Shown: positions 1 to 7,202, counted from the stretch's first letter. The stretch is DNA of 13,062 bases from CAZEUZ01 sp964515805 (GCA_964515805.1 CAZEUZ010000063.1:1-13062), one strand, 5' to 3'. Notes: a model not told the origin generated them from the letters alone. Translations and numbers: made by a program.

Positions 1-596
1 TTGTCTTTCAGATGGCTCGCCATAGCCAGATCCTTCTCACCGCCGGGCTTTAGGTCTATGGTGGTGATTTTGTCAACATTTTCCTTCCCTGACTCAAGGT
101 AAAGGTTGGGAATATACAATTGCCAAGCCTCTAAAACACCGTAATGGGCGGGCAGCTGCGCTTGTTCTTTCGCTAACCATTTTCCCATCTCATCTTTTTT
201 ATCATCCGAAAGCCATACTTGCATGGCAAACTTGCCATACACTGCTTTTGTTTCCTCTTTTAAATTTATTTCTATATATTTAGTTAACAGATTCCAATCA
301 ATTCTTACTGCAGACATATACCTAACCATGGCTGTATAGCTAATACCATTCATGATAGCTTGTACAAATCTTCCTGCAGCACCCTCATCATCGTCTTCAG
401 TCGGATGAACGTATGACCACCAAGCGCTAATCGGGTTATATTTTGCGTTATCAGTAACATCGTATGCAGATAGCTTAAACAAGCGAGTATTTGCCGGAAG
501 AGTCACTATCTTCATGCCGTCTTCCAAGAAGGCATCGTATGCTTGTTTGTTATTTTGTTTAAACGATTCAACGGTAAGGTCATTATTAATAGTCAT
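1..596 (-). CDS. Hypothetical protein, partial (C-terminus beyond window)
   Basis: An open frame on the minus strand starts at ATG 596-594 and stays open to the left edge, giving about 198 residues with no stop. AGGA (608-605) lies 8 nt before the ATG and supports this start. The protein begins MTINNDLTVESF and is soluble-looking, with no signal peptide or membrane segment. Visible features are an aromatic SAWWSYVHP stretch near residue 65, a DDDE acidic patch just after it, and an AWQLYIPNL stretch near residue 170. I do not recognise the family. The early 'TRLFKLS' followed by 'ISAWWS' vaguely recalls the first strands of ADP-ribosyltransferase-fold proteins, but that is a guess and no catalytic triad can be shown. 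The gene is separated by 226 bp from the GST gene on the same strand and probably has its own promoter. The frame is clearly coding; the function is unknown. Confidence 0.72.
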   Translation of the reverse strand, partial: MTINNDLTVESFKQNNKQAYDAFLEDGMKIVTLPANTRLFKLSAYDVTDNAKYNPISAWWSYVHPTEDDDEGAAGRFVQAIMNGISYTAMVRYMSAVRIDWNLLTKYIEINLKEETKAVYGKFAMQVWLSDDKKDEMGKWLAKEQAQLPAHYGVLEAWQLYIPNLYLESGKENVDKITTIDLKPGGEKDLAMASHLKD

Positions 597-686
597 AATT
601 TATATCCTGTTTTTTGCGTTGATTAGTCAGAAAATTACTTCATATCTCTCTAGTGTGGAGTGTGTCTACGCTAAGAAAGCATTAAA

Positions 687-715
687 ATGGTACCCCTGGA
701 TTTATAGATGGTCAA
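687..715 (-). promoter_or_regulatory. Candidate sigma70 promoter for the left-edge hypothetical gene
   Basis: On the minus strand TTGACC (715-710) is followed, after a 17-nt spacer, by TACCAT (692-687). These match five of six and four of six consensus positions. It would give a leader of roughly 80 nt before the ATG at 596. This rests on motif matching only. The rest of the 597-822 gap shows no clear terminator for the GST gene and no small gene. Confidence 0.3.
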
Positions 716-822
716 CTACACTTGCGGATAGCTGACATGTAGGCTTTCTATGAATTGAAAACACCATCATTGCTAGGCTATGCAGTCTTTTTTGTGTCTA
801 CAAAATAAAGGAATTCTACAAA

Positions 823-1398
823 TTACTCCGGCAGTGTAGATTTTAGAATTGCTTTGTCGTTATGTTGATTGGCTGCTCTGACCAAAGCTGGATAATCGGA
901 AAGGTCGTACAGTTCGCGGAAGTTTACCCAATCGATCATTGAGATCAATGCAATGGTGGCAAGATTCCAGGCGCCAAAAATGCCGCCTTTCGACTGTTCA
1001 TTGAGCCAGTTTAAGGTGACGGGTAGGCGTTCAAATTGCAATTTAAACAGGAGTTTGTCCTTGCTGACTTCAATACCCGATCGTTTGGACATAAATACAA
1101 CAATCAATGAATCCGTTACGGCATCGATGGCGCTGATTAAGTTATGTTGTTCAATAGTGGTTTCAGGCCACTGACGTTTTTTGCGAACGTATTCAGCAAT
1201 AACATGAGAATCAAAAATCGAGGTTTCGCCGTCGGTCAAGACGGGCAATTTACGCAGTGGAGTTATGGCGGAAAATTTCTCTCGTTGCGCGTCATCATAA
1301 ACATTGATGTTGTTAAATTGGTAATCAACGCCCTCCAGCAGCATTCGAATACGGCGCACATAGGGTGACGGTAAAGAACCATACAAAGTCATTGACAT
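823..1398 (-). CDS. Glutathione S-transferase family protein (YibF-like)
   Basis: This 191-residue protein has the two-domain layout of a bacterial glutathione S-transferase. The N-terminal thioredoxin-like domain begins MSMTLYGSLPSPYVRR. S11 in the SPYVRR turn is the likely glutathione-activating position. The cis-proline is in LPVL (P52), and the FDS stretch at 62-64 corresponds to the usual E-S glutathione contact. The helical C-terminal domain carries NLATIALISMIDWVNFRE (145-162), which parallels the 'NLATIAI...YLNFRR' segment of E. coli YibF. It probably conjugates or reduces small electrophiles with glutathione in the cytoplasm; the substrate cannot be told. The start is fixed by a strong ribosome site 6 nt upstream. 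The gene lies 46 bp downstream of the dehydrogenase gene and is likely co-transcribed with it, which hints at a shared detoxification or redox role (inference). Confidence 0.88.
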   Translation of the reverse strand: MSMTLYGSLPSPYVRRIRMLLEGVDYQFNNINVYDDAQREKFSAITPLRKLPVLTDGETSIFDSHVIAEYVRKKRQWPETTIEQHNLISAIDAVTDSLIVVFMSKRSGIEVSKDKLLFKLQFERLPVTLNWLNEQSKGGIFGAWNLATIALISMIDWVNFRELYDLSDYPALVRAANQHNDKAILKSTLPE

Positions 1399-1404
1399 AT
1401 CACA

Positions 1405-1410
1405 TCCCTC
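1405..1410 (-). promoter_or_regulatory. Ribosome binding site deciding the GST start
   Basis: GAGGGA on the minus strand lies 6 nt before ATG 1398-1396. The alternative in-frame ATG two codons later (1392) would be 12 nt away, so the upstream ATG is preferred. Confidence 0.65.
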
Positions 1411-1444
1411 TTTGATTGAAGTTTTTCTTGGCAGCTACTTAATG

Positions 1445-2239
1445 TTAGCTGCTGGAATCTACCTCTTTATGGAAAGCTGTCCGAGATGGCGCTTGACTGA
1501 CCGGCATTAACTCAACCCGATTGATGTTAACGTGGTTTGGTTGATCCAAAATCCATAAAATACAATTCGCAATATCTTCCGGCTTTAGTGCTTCGATGCC
1601 TTTATAGACGGCATTAGCTTTAACTTGATCATGCCCAAAACGCACCAACGAGAATTCACTGTTGGAAACCATGCCCGGTTCTATATTTGAAACTCTGACT
1701 TTGGTGCCAAGCAAATCAGCTTTTAGATTTAATGTTAATTGTTCGACAAATGCCTTGGTTGCACCGTAAACATTTCCACCGTAATAAGGATAGGTTCCGG
1801 CAATTGATCCGATATTAATGATATGTCCGCAGTTTCGTTCGACCATTTTGGGGATTAATAGATGCGTCATAAATGCTAGACCAGAGCAATTAATATTGAT
1901 CATGTCCTCCCAGTCAGACCAACTGGCGTTCTGTGCCGTATCCAGGCCTAGAGCAAGCCCGGCATTATTGATTAGCACATCGATTTGAGAGAATTGATTG
2001 GGAAGCTGACCAATCAACTCTTCTATACGCGAGTGGTTTCTTATATCTTCGGCGATACAAAAGCACTCTGTATGAGTTTTCAGCTCATCTTGTAGCGCAG
2101 CTAATTTTTCGGCTCTCCGAGCAACAAGAATCAACTTGAAACCTTGAGATCCCAACGAGATTGCACATGCTCTCCCAATGCCCGAGGAGGCGCCCGTCAC
2201 TAATGCTACTTTATACGTCAATTTATCACTCCATTTCAT
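1445..2239 (-). CDS. Short-chain dehydrogenase/reductase, YdfG-like (NADP-dependent hydroxy-acid dehydrogenase)
   Basis: This 264-residue classical short-chain dehydrogenase has the nucleotide-binding motif TGASSGIG at 15-22, paired arginines R41-R42 after the second strand (typical of NADP preference), NNAG at 91-94, and the catalytic set S145, Y158 and K162. The stretches NNAGLALG, MVERN-GHIINIGS-AG, GGNVYGATKAFV and HVNIN closely follow E. coli YdfG. YdfG oxidises 3-hydroxy acids and L-allo-threonine or serine, and also reduces malonic semialdehyde. It is a cytoplasmic, soluble enzyme. The protein is somewhat longer than YdfG, with extra residues at both ends. No clear Shine-Dalgarno precedes the ATG. 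It is the first gene of a probable operon with the GST gene. The family call is firm; the exact substrate is inferred from resemblance. Confidence 0.9.
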   Translation of the reverse strand: MKWSDKLTYKVALVTGASSGIGRACAISLGSQGFKLILVARRAEKLAALQDELKTHTECFCIAEDIRNHSRIEELIGQLPNQFSQIDVLINNAGLALGLDTAQNASWSDWEDMININCSGLAFMTHLLIPKMVERNCGHIINIGSIAGTYPYYGGNVYGATKAFVEQLTLNLKADLLGTKVRVSNIEPGMVSNSEFSLVRFGHDQVKANAVYKGIEALKPEDIANCILWILDQPNHVNINRVELMPVSQAPSRTAFHKEVDSSS

Positions 2240-2247
2240 TCGTGGAT

Positions 2248-2261
2248 CGTATTTTTATACG
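2248..2261. promoter_or_regulatory. Small inverted repeat upstream of the SDR gene
   Basis: CGTAT-TTTT-ATACG forms 5-bp arms around a 4-nt centre, 9 bp upstream of the SDR start codon. It could be an operator or a small leader hairpin affecting ribosome access. No protein can be named and chance is possible at this size. Confidence 0.25.
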
Positions 2262-2407
2262 TGTGGTTGGGAAAAGTTTTATTGATTCCCCAGTTTTGAA
2301 GTCACTCCGTAATACGGGATTTATCGATTAGTTTGCCAGAGTATTCTGACAACAGCTATCTTCCATCGTTTGTAATCAAAGCCATAATTTGCATGTATTA
2401 CTTCAAA

Positions 2408-2431
2408 GGGAGTTCGATCCTCCCAGGCCAT
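2408..2431 (+). other. tRNA T-arm-like hairpin (possible tRNA 3'-end remnant)
   Basis: GGGAG (2408-2412), TTCGATC (2413-2419) and CTCCC (2420-2424) form a perfect 5-bp stem with a 7-nt loop that matches the canonical tRNA T-arm (T-T-C-R-A-N-N). The following AGGCCAT could represent the 3' acceptor strand. No anticodon arm, D-arm or 5' acceptor strand is visible upstream, so this is not a complete tRNA. It may be a tRNA 3'-end fragment of the kind left by integrative elements, or a coincidental hairpin. The rest of the 2240-2491 gap holds nothing else I can support. Confidence 0.4.
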
Positions 2432-2491
2432 TTCAATTATTCTGGACTCAACTTCTGCTGGGAGAACGCAATTGTTACGCCTATTCTTCAC

Positions 2492-2806
2492 TTAATTTGA
2501 AATGATGTAAGGATTTTTGCCTAACTGCACTTCCATCCGGTTACTACTGCCACGATTAACAGGAAAACCAATCATTTCATCATAGGGGCTTTCATGTCGA
2601 AGTACTGTTTCGGGAATATCAAATGTTTCAAACAACTCACGCAACTGCATAAGGTTACGACTTAGCAAAACTTTTTTATCGTTTTCCCATACAATACGCT
2701 CCTCACCATCAATTACCACAATGGCTTGATAAAGTGCCTGCTCAAGCGAGTTAATAATGAGTTTTTGTATGCTGTAAGATGTCAAATTGCTAAATAAGAG
2801 TTTCAT
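2492..2806 (-). CDS. Small DUF6482-like protein of unknown function
   Basis: This is a 104-residue soluble protein with no signal peptide or membrane segment. The pattern 'INSLEQALYQAIVVIDG ... LMQLRELFE ... VLRHESPYDEMIGFP' resembles the DUF6482 family of small gammaproteobacterial proteins. Those carry an N-terminal beta-hairpin of the 'SLE-G-Y-' type, a central 'S-- AR-LL' helix and a conserved H-S-YDEM-G end. The function of that family is unknown. The ribosome site is weak. The gene stands alone, divergent from leuS across a 295-bp gap that contains a tandem repeat. The family assignment is from recalled resemblance and should be checked by profile search. That the frame is coding is likely. 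Confidence 0.65.
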   Translation of the reverse strand: MKLLFSNLTSYSIQKLIINSLEQALYQAIVVIDGEERIVWENDKKVLLSRNLMQLRELFETFDIPETVLRHESPYDEMIGFPVNRGSSNRMEVQLGKNPYIISN

Positions 2807-2857
2807 AAAGTAATTCTTAACAACCAGATTATTCGATGAGTCTATGGACTTATCTAT

Positions 2858-2897
2858 AGATATATAATCCTATTAACAGATATATAAACCTATTAAT
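2858..2897. repeat. Two-copy 20-bp AT-rich tandem repeat
   Basis: AGATATATAATCCTATTAAC (2858-2877) is followed directly by AGATATATAAACCTATTAAT (2878-2897), with 18 of 20 positions identical. It lies 52 bp upstream of the DUF6482-like start, in the divergent gap before leuS. The repeats contain TATAAT-like hexamers on the plus strand and TATATA-rich runs on the minus strand. They could hold the promoter or paired protein-binding sites for the minus-strand gene. The duplication itself is seen directly; the regulatory role is inferred. Confidence 0.6.
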
Positions 2898-3047
2898 AGT
2901 AACCATCAAAAAATCCCCACTTCTTTCTGAGTCACGAAAATATTACAGCCACTATTCTATAACATTATCTCACTGCGACACATTGTTTCGATCTCATTGT
3001 TTGATTGGTGCAAGGTCATTGGTGTGTAATTGCGGTGTAAATGCACC

Positions 3048-3053
3048 TATAAT
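3048..3053 (+). promoter_or_regulatory. Candidate -10 element of the leuS-lptE-glpG promoter
   Basis: A perfect TATAAT lies 48 bp before the leuS start. With a 17-nt spacer the -35 position reads TGTAAT, a poor match. The hexamer is flanked by two GCACC copies (3043-3047 and 3056-3060), and GGTG copies occur upstream (3007, 3021, 3034). These could act as operator half-sites or as leader hairpins. The rest of the 2807-3101 gap holds the tandem repeat and no credible small gene. Confidence 0.42.
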
Positions 3054-3086
3054 CTGCACCCTATCTTGAATAACTGACAAAGCAGG

Positions 3087-3098
3087 TACTGTACAGTA
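3087..3098. promoter_or_regulatory. Perfect 12-bp palindrome immediately before the leuS start codon
   Basis: TACTGTACAGTA ends 3 nt before the leuS ATG and sits where a Shine-Dalgarno is expected. No good ribosome site exists otherwise; the nearest, AGG at 3084-3086, is 15 nt away. It may be a protein-binding site or a hairpin that limits ribosome access. It lacks the 8-nt gap between CTGT and ACAG that a standard LexA box needs. Confidence 0.35.
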
Positions 3099-3101
3099 AC
3101 A

Positions 3102-5696
3102 ATGGAAGAACAATACTGTCCACGGCAGGTGGAAATAAACGCTCAGCAATATTGGCAAGAAAACCGCTGTTTTGAGGTTGTAGAAGACCCGGATAGAGAG
3201 AAATTTTACTGTTTGGCAATGTTTCCTTATCCCAGCGGCAAGCTCCATATGGGTCACGTGCGCAACTATACTATTACCGATGTGATTGCACGCTATCAGC
3301 GCATGTTGGGTAAAAATGTCTTGCACCCAATGGGCTGGGACGCCTTTGGCCTGCCCGCTGAAAATGCTGCCATTCAAAATCATACGGCTCCCGCAAAATG
3401 GACGCGCAACAACATTGCTTACATGAAAAAACAATTAAATTCCCTGGGTTTCGGCATAGATTGGTCGAGGGAGTTGGCTACGTGTGAAGCCAGTTATTAC
3501 AAGTGGGAGCAGTGGTTTTTTACCCGTCTCTATGAAAAGGGGTTGGTATATAAAAAAATGGCCACTGTGAATTGGGATCCAGTGGATCAAACAGTCCTTG
3601 CTAACGAACAGGTTGTCGACGGCAGAGGCTGGCGTTCGGGCGCATTGGTTGAGCGTAGAGCCATTCCTCAGTGGTTTATTAAAATCACCGCCTATGCTGA
3701 AGAACTATTGTCTTCTCTCGACAAACTGGACCAGTGGCCGGACCAAGTCAAAGTCATGCAGCGTAATTGGATCGGCAAGTCTCGAGGCATCACCATAACA
3801 TTCGATTTGGCTTCTCCTATCGATAATATGACTGACGTGGACGTCTACACCACTAGACCGGATACGTTGATGGGCGCAGCATACCTTGCCGTGGCGGCTG
3901 AACATCCTCTGGTTTTGGCGTTGGTTGATAATAATCTCAAGCTGGCTGAATTTATTCACAACTGTAAGGGACAATCCACTGCTGCAGCCGATATGACGAA
4001 TATGCAAAAGCAGGGTATGGATACCGGGCTAAAAGCTTTTCATCCTATTACGGGTGAAACATTGCCTGTATGGGCAACGAATTATGTGTTAATGGAATAT
4101 GGCTCTGGCGCCGTGATGGCCGTGCCAGCTCACGATGAGCGCGACCACGAGTTTGCCCAGCAATATGAATTACCCATTTCACAGGTGATTGCCCCTGCTG
4201 ATGGCAGAACAGTTGATGTTCACGCAGAAGCCCTGACAGAGAAAGGCATTTTAATCAATTCCGGCGAGTTCAACGGTTTAGATTTTGAGCAGGCGTTTGA
4301 TGCGATTGCCCAAGCATTAGCCGTCAAACAAAAAGGCTGTATCACTACTAACTATCGGCTGCGCGATTGGGGTGTTTCCCGTCAGCGTTACTGGGGAGCA
4401 CCCATCCCCATTTTTAATTTACCGGAAGGTGGCGAAATTCCGGTACCTTTGGAAAAGTTACCGGTTCTGTTACCCGAAGATGTCATTATGGATGGCATTC
4501 AATCTCCTATTAAAGCAGATCCGGAATGGTGCCAGGATCACATTGATGGACGAGCTGTGGAGCGGGAGACAGATACCTTCGATACCTTTATGGAATCTTC
4601 CTGGTACTATGCGCGTTTCACCTGTGCAAATAGTAAACACGCCATGTTAGCTTCTGAAGCTGCTAACTATTGGCTGCCTGTTGATCAATACGTCGGTGGT
4701 ATTGAACATGCTATCTTACATCTGCTCTATGCCCGTTTTTACCATAAACTAATGCGTGATGAAGGTTTGGTTAACTGTGATGAGCCATTTGAGCGTTTGC
4801 TCTGTCAAGGAATGGTGTTAGCAGAAACTTATTATCAAGAGACATCTGCCGGTAAAAAAACCTGGTTTAACAAAGATGCTGTCAGTCTTCAAAAAGACGA
4901 CAAAGGTAAACCCGTGGCCGCTTATCTAATGGAGAATAATGAACCTGTGGTCATCGGCGGTATCGCTAAGATGTCAAAATCAAAAAATAATGGCATCGAT
5001 CCCCAACAAGCCATTGATCAGTACGGTGCCGATACGGTTCGCTTATTCACGATGTTTGCCGCGCCCCCAACACAGACGCTTGAATGGCAAGAGACTGGCG
5101 TCGAAGGGGCTAGCCGCTTTCTACGCCGATTATGGAAGACGGTGCATACACATATACAAGCAGGCGAACCGGCTGATTTCAATCCTGATTTGCTGACGCA
5201 ACAGCAAAAGGATCTGCGCCGTAAGACGCACAAAACCATCGCTAAAGTGAGCGATGACTATGGCGTGCGTCAACAATTTAACACTGCTATCGCTGCAGTG
5301 ATGGAATTGATCAATGAAGTGAATCGCCATGTTGATCACAGTAAGCCTGAAAATCTTGCTGTTGAACGTGAAGCGATCACTACAGCTATTTTGTTGATAG
5401 CACCGGTAGTACCACACATTTGCCATTCACTTTGGCTTGCCTTAGGTCATACGTCCGATCTAATTGATCAACCTTGGCCTATTGCTGACAAATCGGCCAT
5501 GGTGAAAAATACCGTCGAGATTGTTATTCAGATTAACGGTAAAGTAAGGGCGCGATTGCAAGTCGATAACGGTATCGACAATAAGACGTTGGAAGCACTG
5601 GCTATTGCCGATGAACGAGTGCAGAAGTTTACCGAGGGTAGAGCGCCGCGAAAAGTCATTGTTATTCCCAATAAGTTGGTCAATGTTGTCATCTGA
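3102..5696 (+). CDS. leuS: Leucyl-tRNA synthetase (LeuRS)
   Basis: This 864-residue class I aminoacyl-tRNA synthetase charges tRNA-Leu with leucine in the cytoplasm. The HIGH-type motif is HMGH (49-52) within PYPSGKLHMGHVRNY, and the KMSKS loop is at 623-627. The inserted CP1 editing domain carries the threonine-rich TTRPDT at 250-255 and GSGAVMAVPAHDERD, which hydrolyse mischarged tRNA. The length equals that of E. coli LeuRS within a few residues. Three zinc-1 cysteines of the E. coli enzyme are replaced (D159, G176, S179, in 'NWDPVDQTVLANEQVVDGRGWRSG'), a known variant in many proteobacteria. The ATG start MEEQYCPRQVE aligns with E. coli MQEQYRPEEIE. It is the first gene of a tight group with lptE (8-bp gap) and glpG. 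Confidence 0.98.
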   Translation: MEEQYCPRQVEINAQQYWQENRCFEVVEDPDREKFYCLAMFPYPSGKLHMGHVRNYTITDVIARYQRMLGKNVLHPMGWDAFGLPAENAAIQNHTAPAKWTRNNIAYMKKQLNSLGFGIDWSRELATCEASYYKWEQWFFTRLYEKGLVYKKMATVNWDPVDQTVLANEQVVDGRGWRSGALVERRAIPQWFIKITAYAEELLSSLDKLDQWPDQVKVMQRNWIGKSRGITITFDLASPIDNMTDVDVYTTRPDTLMGAAYLAVAAEHPLVLALVDNNLKLAEFIHNCKGQSTAAADMTNMQKQGMDTGLKAFHPITGETLPVWATNYVLMEYGSGAVMAVPAHDERDHEFAQQYELPISQVIAPADGRTVDVHAEALTEKGILINSGEFNGLDFEQAFDAIAQALAVKQKGCITTNYRLRDWGVSRQRYWGAPIPIFNLPEGGEIPVPLEKLPVLLPEDVIMDGIQSPIKADPEWCQDHIDGRAVERETDTFDTFMESSWYYARFTCANSKHAMLASEAANYWLPVDQYVGGIEHAILHLLYARFYHKLMRDEGLVNCDEPFERLLCQGMVLAETYYQETSAGKKTWFNKDAVSLQKDDKGKPVAAYLMENNEPVVIGGIAKMSKSKNNGIDPQQAIDQYGADTVRLFTMFAAPPTQTLEWQETGVEGASRFLRRLWKTVHTHIQAGEPADFNPDLLTQQQKDLRRKTHKTIAKVSDDYGVRQQFNTAIAAVMELINEVNRHVDHSKPENLAVEREAITTAILLIAPVVPHICHSLWLALGHTSDLIDQPWPIADKSAMVKNTVEIVIQINGKVRARLQVDNGIDNKTLEALAIADERVQKFTEGRAPRKVIVIPNKLVNVVI

Positions 5697-5704
5697 ATTA
5701 GCGT

Positions 5705-6214
5705 ATGCAGAAATTAACAGCGTTTAGTATCTTTTGCCTGTTAATACTAGGTTCATCCGGTTGTAGTGACTGGCGCTTGCGTGGTAGCGAAACCGATCAC
5801 GTGGTTACATCCAAAGTTTTCTTGGGTGTCGATAATACCCGTGCGGAAAAATCAGCCGTCTATCGACAATTATCTACTCTTTTAAGACATCAAAAAAAAC
5901 GTGAGTTGAAGGAACGGGCGGACATTCAGCTTATCCTGGGTGAGCCAGTGTTTAACCGGCGCACTATTTCAGTCAATAATCACTTGCGTACAGCGGAATT
6001 TCAGTTAACTTTGAAGGTGCCCTATAAAATTCTCAGCCAGCAAAGCGCACTTCTGCATACAAATACGGGGTCACTGACCCGTTCTTATTATTTTAATGAA
6101 AGCGATATCGCCGGTAAAAATAAAGAAGAGCAGTTACTTAAAAAAGAGATGGAAAGGGATATTGGCTATCAAATTCTACGTCATTTACGCTTTTATTTGA
6201 CGTCTCAAAGTTAA
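5705..6214 (+). CDS. lptE: LPS-assembly lipoprotein LptE
   Basis: A 169-residue lipoprotein with a signal peptide ending in the lipobox SSGC, so the acylated cysteine is C20. The segment after it, SDWRLRGS, matches the CGW-LRG start of mature LptE. LptE sits in the outer membrane as the plug of the LptD barrel and helps insert lipopolysaccharide at the cell surface. The remainder shows the usual LptE pattern: 'DIQLILGEPVFNRRTISVN', 'AEFQLTLKVPYKI', and a C-terminal 'EEQLLKKEMERDIGYQILRHL' helix. The position right after leuS is the classical one in Gammaproteobacteria. The 8-bp gap and absent Shine-Dalgarno suggest translational coupling to leuS. Oddity: holA does not follow. Confidence 0.93.
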   Translation: MQKLTAFSIFCLLILGSSGCSDWRLRGSETDHVVTSKVFLGVDNTRAEKSAVYRQLSTLLRHQKKRELKERADIQLILGEPVFNRRTISVNNHLRTAEFQLTLKVPYKILSQQSALLHTNTGSLTRSYYFNESDIAGKNKEEQLLKKEMERDIGYQILRHLRFYLTSQS

Positions 6215-6247
6215 CAGCTGGCTGTATTAATTCATGGGTTCGACACA

Positions 6248-7132
6248 ATGAGTTTAAATTGGCATTCAGTGACAAGTTTTCCGTTGGAAAAAAATTTGTC
6301 ATCACTTCTATTGCAACTAAAAAAACGTGGCTTTACCTATCATGTCACTGAAGAAAAGGGTCAGCAACAGCTATGGGTTGGAGAAAAGGACCGTGTGGCG
6401 GAAGCAGCTCAATTATCCGGCCAGTGGAATTCTGAAGGTTTGCAGTTGGATATGCGGCCGAATAGTCAGTCTGATCAACAAGATCGTGGCGAATTATTTA
6501 TCCTTTACCTGTTTCGATATTCTCCTGTCAATATAACAATTATACTAATGGGTTTGCTTGGCGCCTTGTTGGTGCATTTTGATACTCATATGCTCAGTTA
6601 CGTCCATTTTTTTTTGTTTCAACCAGTAGTAGATGGCGTGCTCCAGCCATTTTCAGTGACATTAGAATCGAGCCAATACTGGCGTTTACTGACGCCGATA
6701 TTTCTGCACTTCAGTACCTTTCACATACTGTTTAACGGCGCTATCCTCTGGTCCATGGGCATCCGAATCGAACGCGCCAAAAGTTCTTTTCACTATCTAT
6801 TATTAGTTGTTGTGGTTGGCGTTGTATCTAATGTTGCGCAATATTTAGCACAACCGAATGCCATCTTTGGCGGGCTATCTGGTGTCGTGTATGGCGTTAT
6901 CGGGTATATCGCTGTCTATCAGACATTTATCACTCATCCGTTATTGCAGTTTAGCCGCTCGATGATTGTATTTTTCATTGTTTGGCTACTACTTGGATTT
7001 ACAGGTGCTGTCGATTTGTTAATACCCGGAAAAGTTGCCAATGCGTCCCATTTGTCGGGTTTAATTGCTGGAGTAGTTATTGGTTATCTTGTTGTGTTAA
7101 GGGATAAATATCGGTCTCATGATCTCAATTGA
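6248..7132 (+). CDS. glpG: Rhomboid intramembrane serine protease, GlpG type
   Basis: A 294-residue inner-membrane protease that cleaves transmembrane segments. An N-terminal cytoplasmic domain (about 1-85) precedes six hydrophobic segments from residue 93. The catalytic serine is S211 in FGGLSGVVYGVIGY, nearly identical to E. coli GlpG, and the catalytic histidine is H268 in KVANASHLSGLIAG. The oxyanion and gating residues H154, H159 and N163 lie in FLHFSTFHILFN. The WR of 'QYWRLLTPIFLH' also matches. It starts 33 bp after lptE and is probably in the leuS operon. The ribosome site is weak. Its usual partners glpE and glpR are not beside it. The GlpG family is certain; substrates are unknown. 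Confidence 0.93.
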   Translation: MSLNWHSVTSFPLEKNLSSLLLQLKKRGFTYHVTEEKGQQQLWVGEKDRVAEAAQLSGQWNSEGLQLDMRPNSQSDQQDRGELFILYLFRYSPVNITIILMGLLGALLVHFDTHMLSYVHFFLFQPVVDGVLQPFSVTLESSQYWRLLTPIFLHFSTFHILFNGAILWSMGIRIERAKSSFHYLLLVVVVGVVSNVAQYLAQPNAIFGGLSGVVYGVIGYIAVYQTFITHPLLQFSRSMIVFFIVWLLLGFTGAVDLLIPGKVANASHLSGLIAGVVIGYLVVLRDKYRSHDLN

Positions 7133-7156
7133 AAAATTCCAAAATAAAAAATTAAG

Positions 7157-7184
7157 TTGACTTTAGCTATAGCATTTGTAGCAT
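7157..7184 (+). promoter_or_regulatory. Candidate upstream promoter of the Cache-HAMP gene
   Basis: TTGACT (7157-7162) and TAGCAT (7179-7184) are separated by 16 nt, matching five of six and four of six consensus positions. It lies in the 116-bp gap after glpG, which has no recognisable terminator hairpin with a T-run. Confidence 0.3.
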
Positions 7185-7202
7185 AGTCCGTTATCAAACC
7201 AA

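Noticed and set aside
514..735. A 73-residue plus-strand frame with a hydrophobic stretch
   Set aside because: It overlaps the start and ribosome site of the minus-strand gene ending at 596, has no ribosome site of its own that I can see, and resembles no family.
953..1368. Two plus-strand frames within the GST gene
   Set aside because: Both are antisense to a well-supported GST coding sequence and show no family features.
2340..2435. A complete tRNA gene ending at the T-arm-like hairpin
   Set aside because: No anticodon stem-loop, D-arm or matching 5' acceptor strand could be found upstream, and no CCA follows the acceptor-like bases.
3087..3098. TACTGTACAGTA as a LexA (SOS) box
   Set aside because: A gammaproteobacterial LexA site is CTGT-N8-ACAG. 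Here the half-sites abut with no gap, and leuS is not an expected SOS gene.
2994..3434. A 146-residue minus-strand frame over the leuS start
   Set aside because: It is antisense to the strongly conserved N-terminus of leuS and has no recognisable protein features; it is a shadow frame.
3576..3638. Loss of zinc-1 cysteines in LeuRS as a novel defect
   Set aside because: The same DPVDQTV...DGRGWRSGAL variant is recalled from many proteobacterial LeuRS enzymes, so it is an ordinary family variant.
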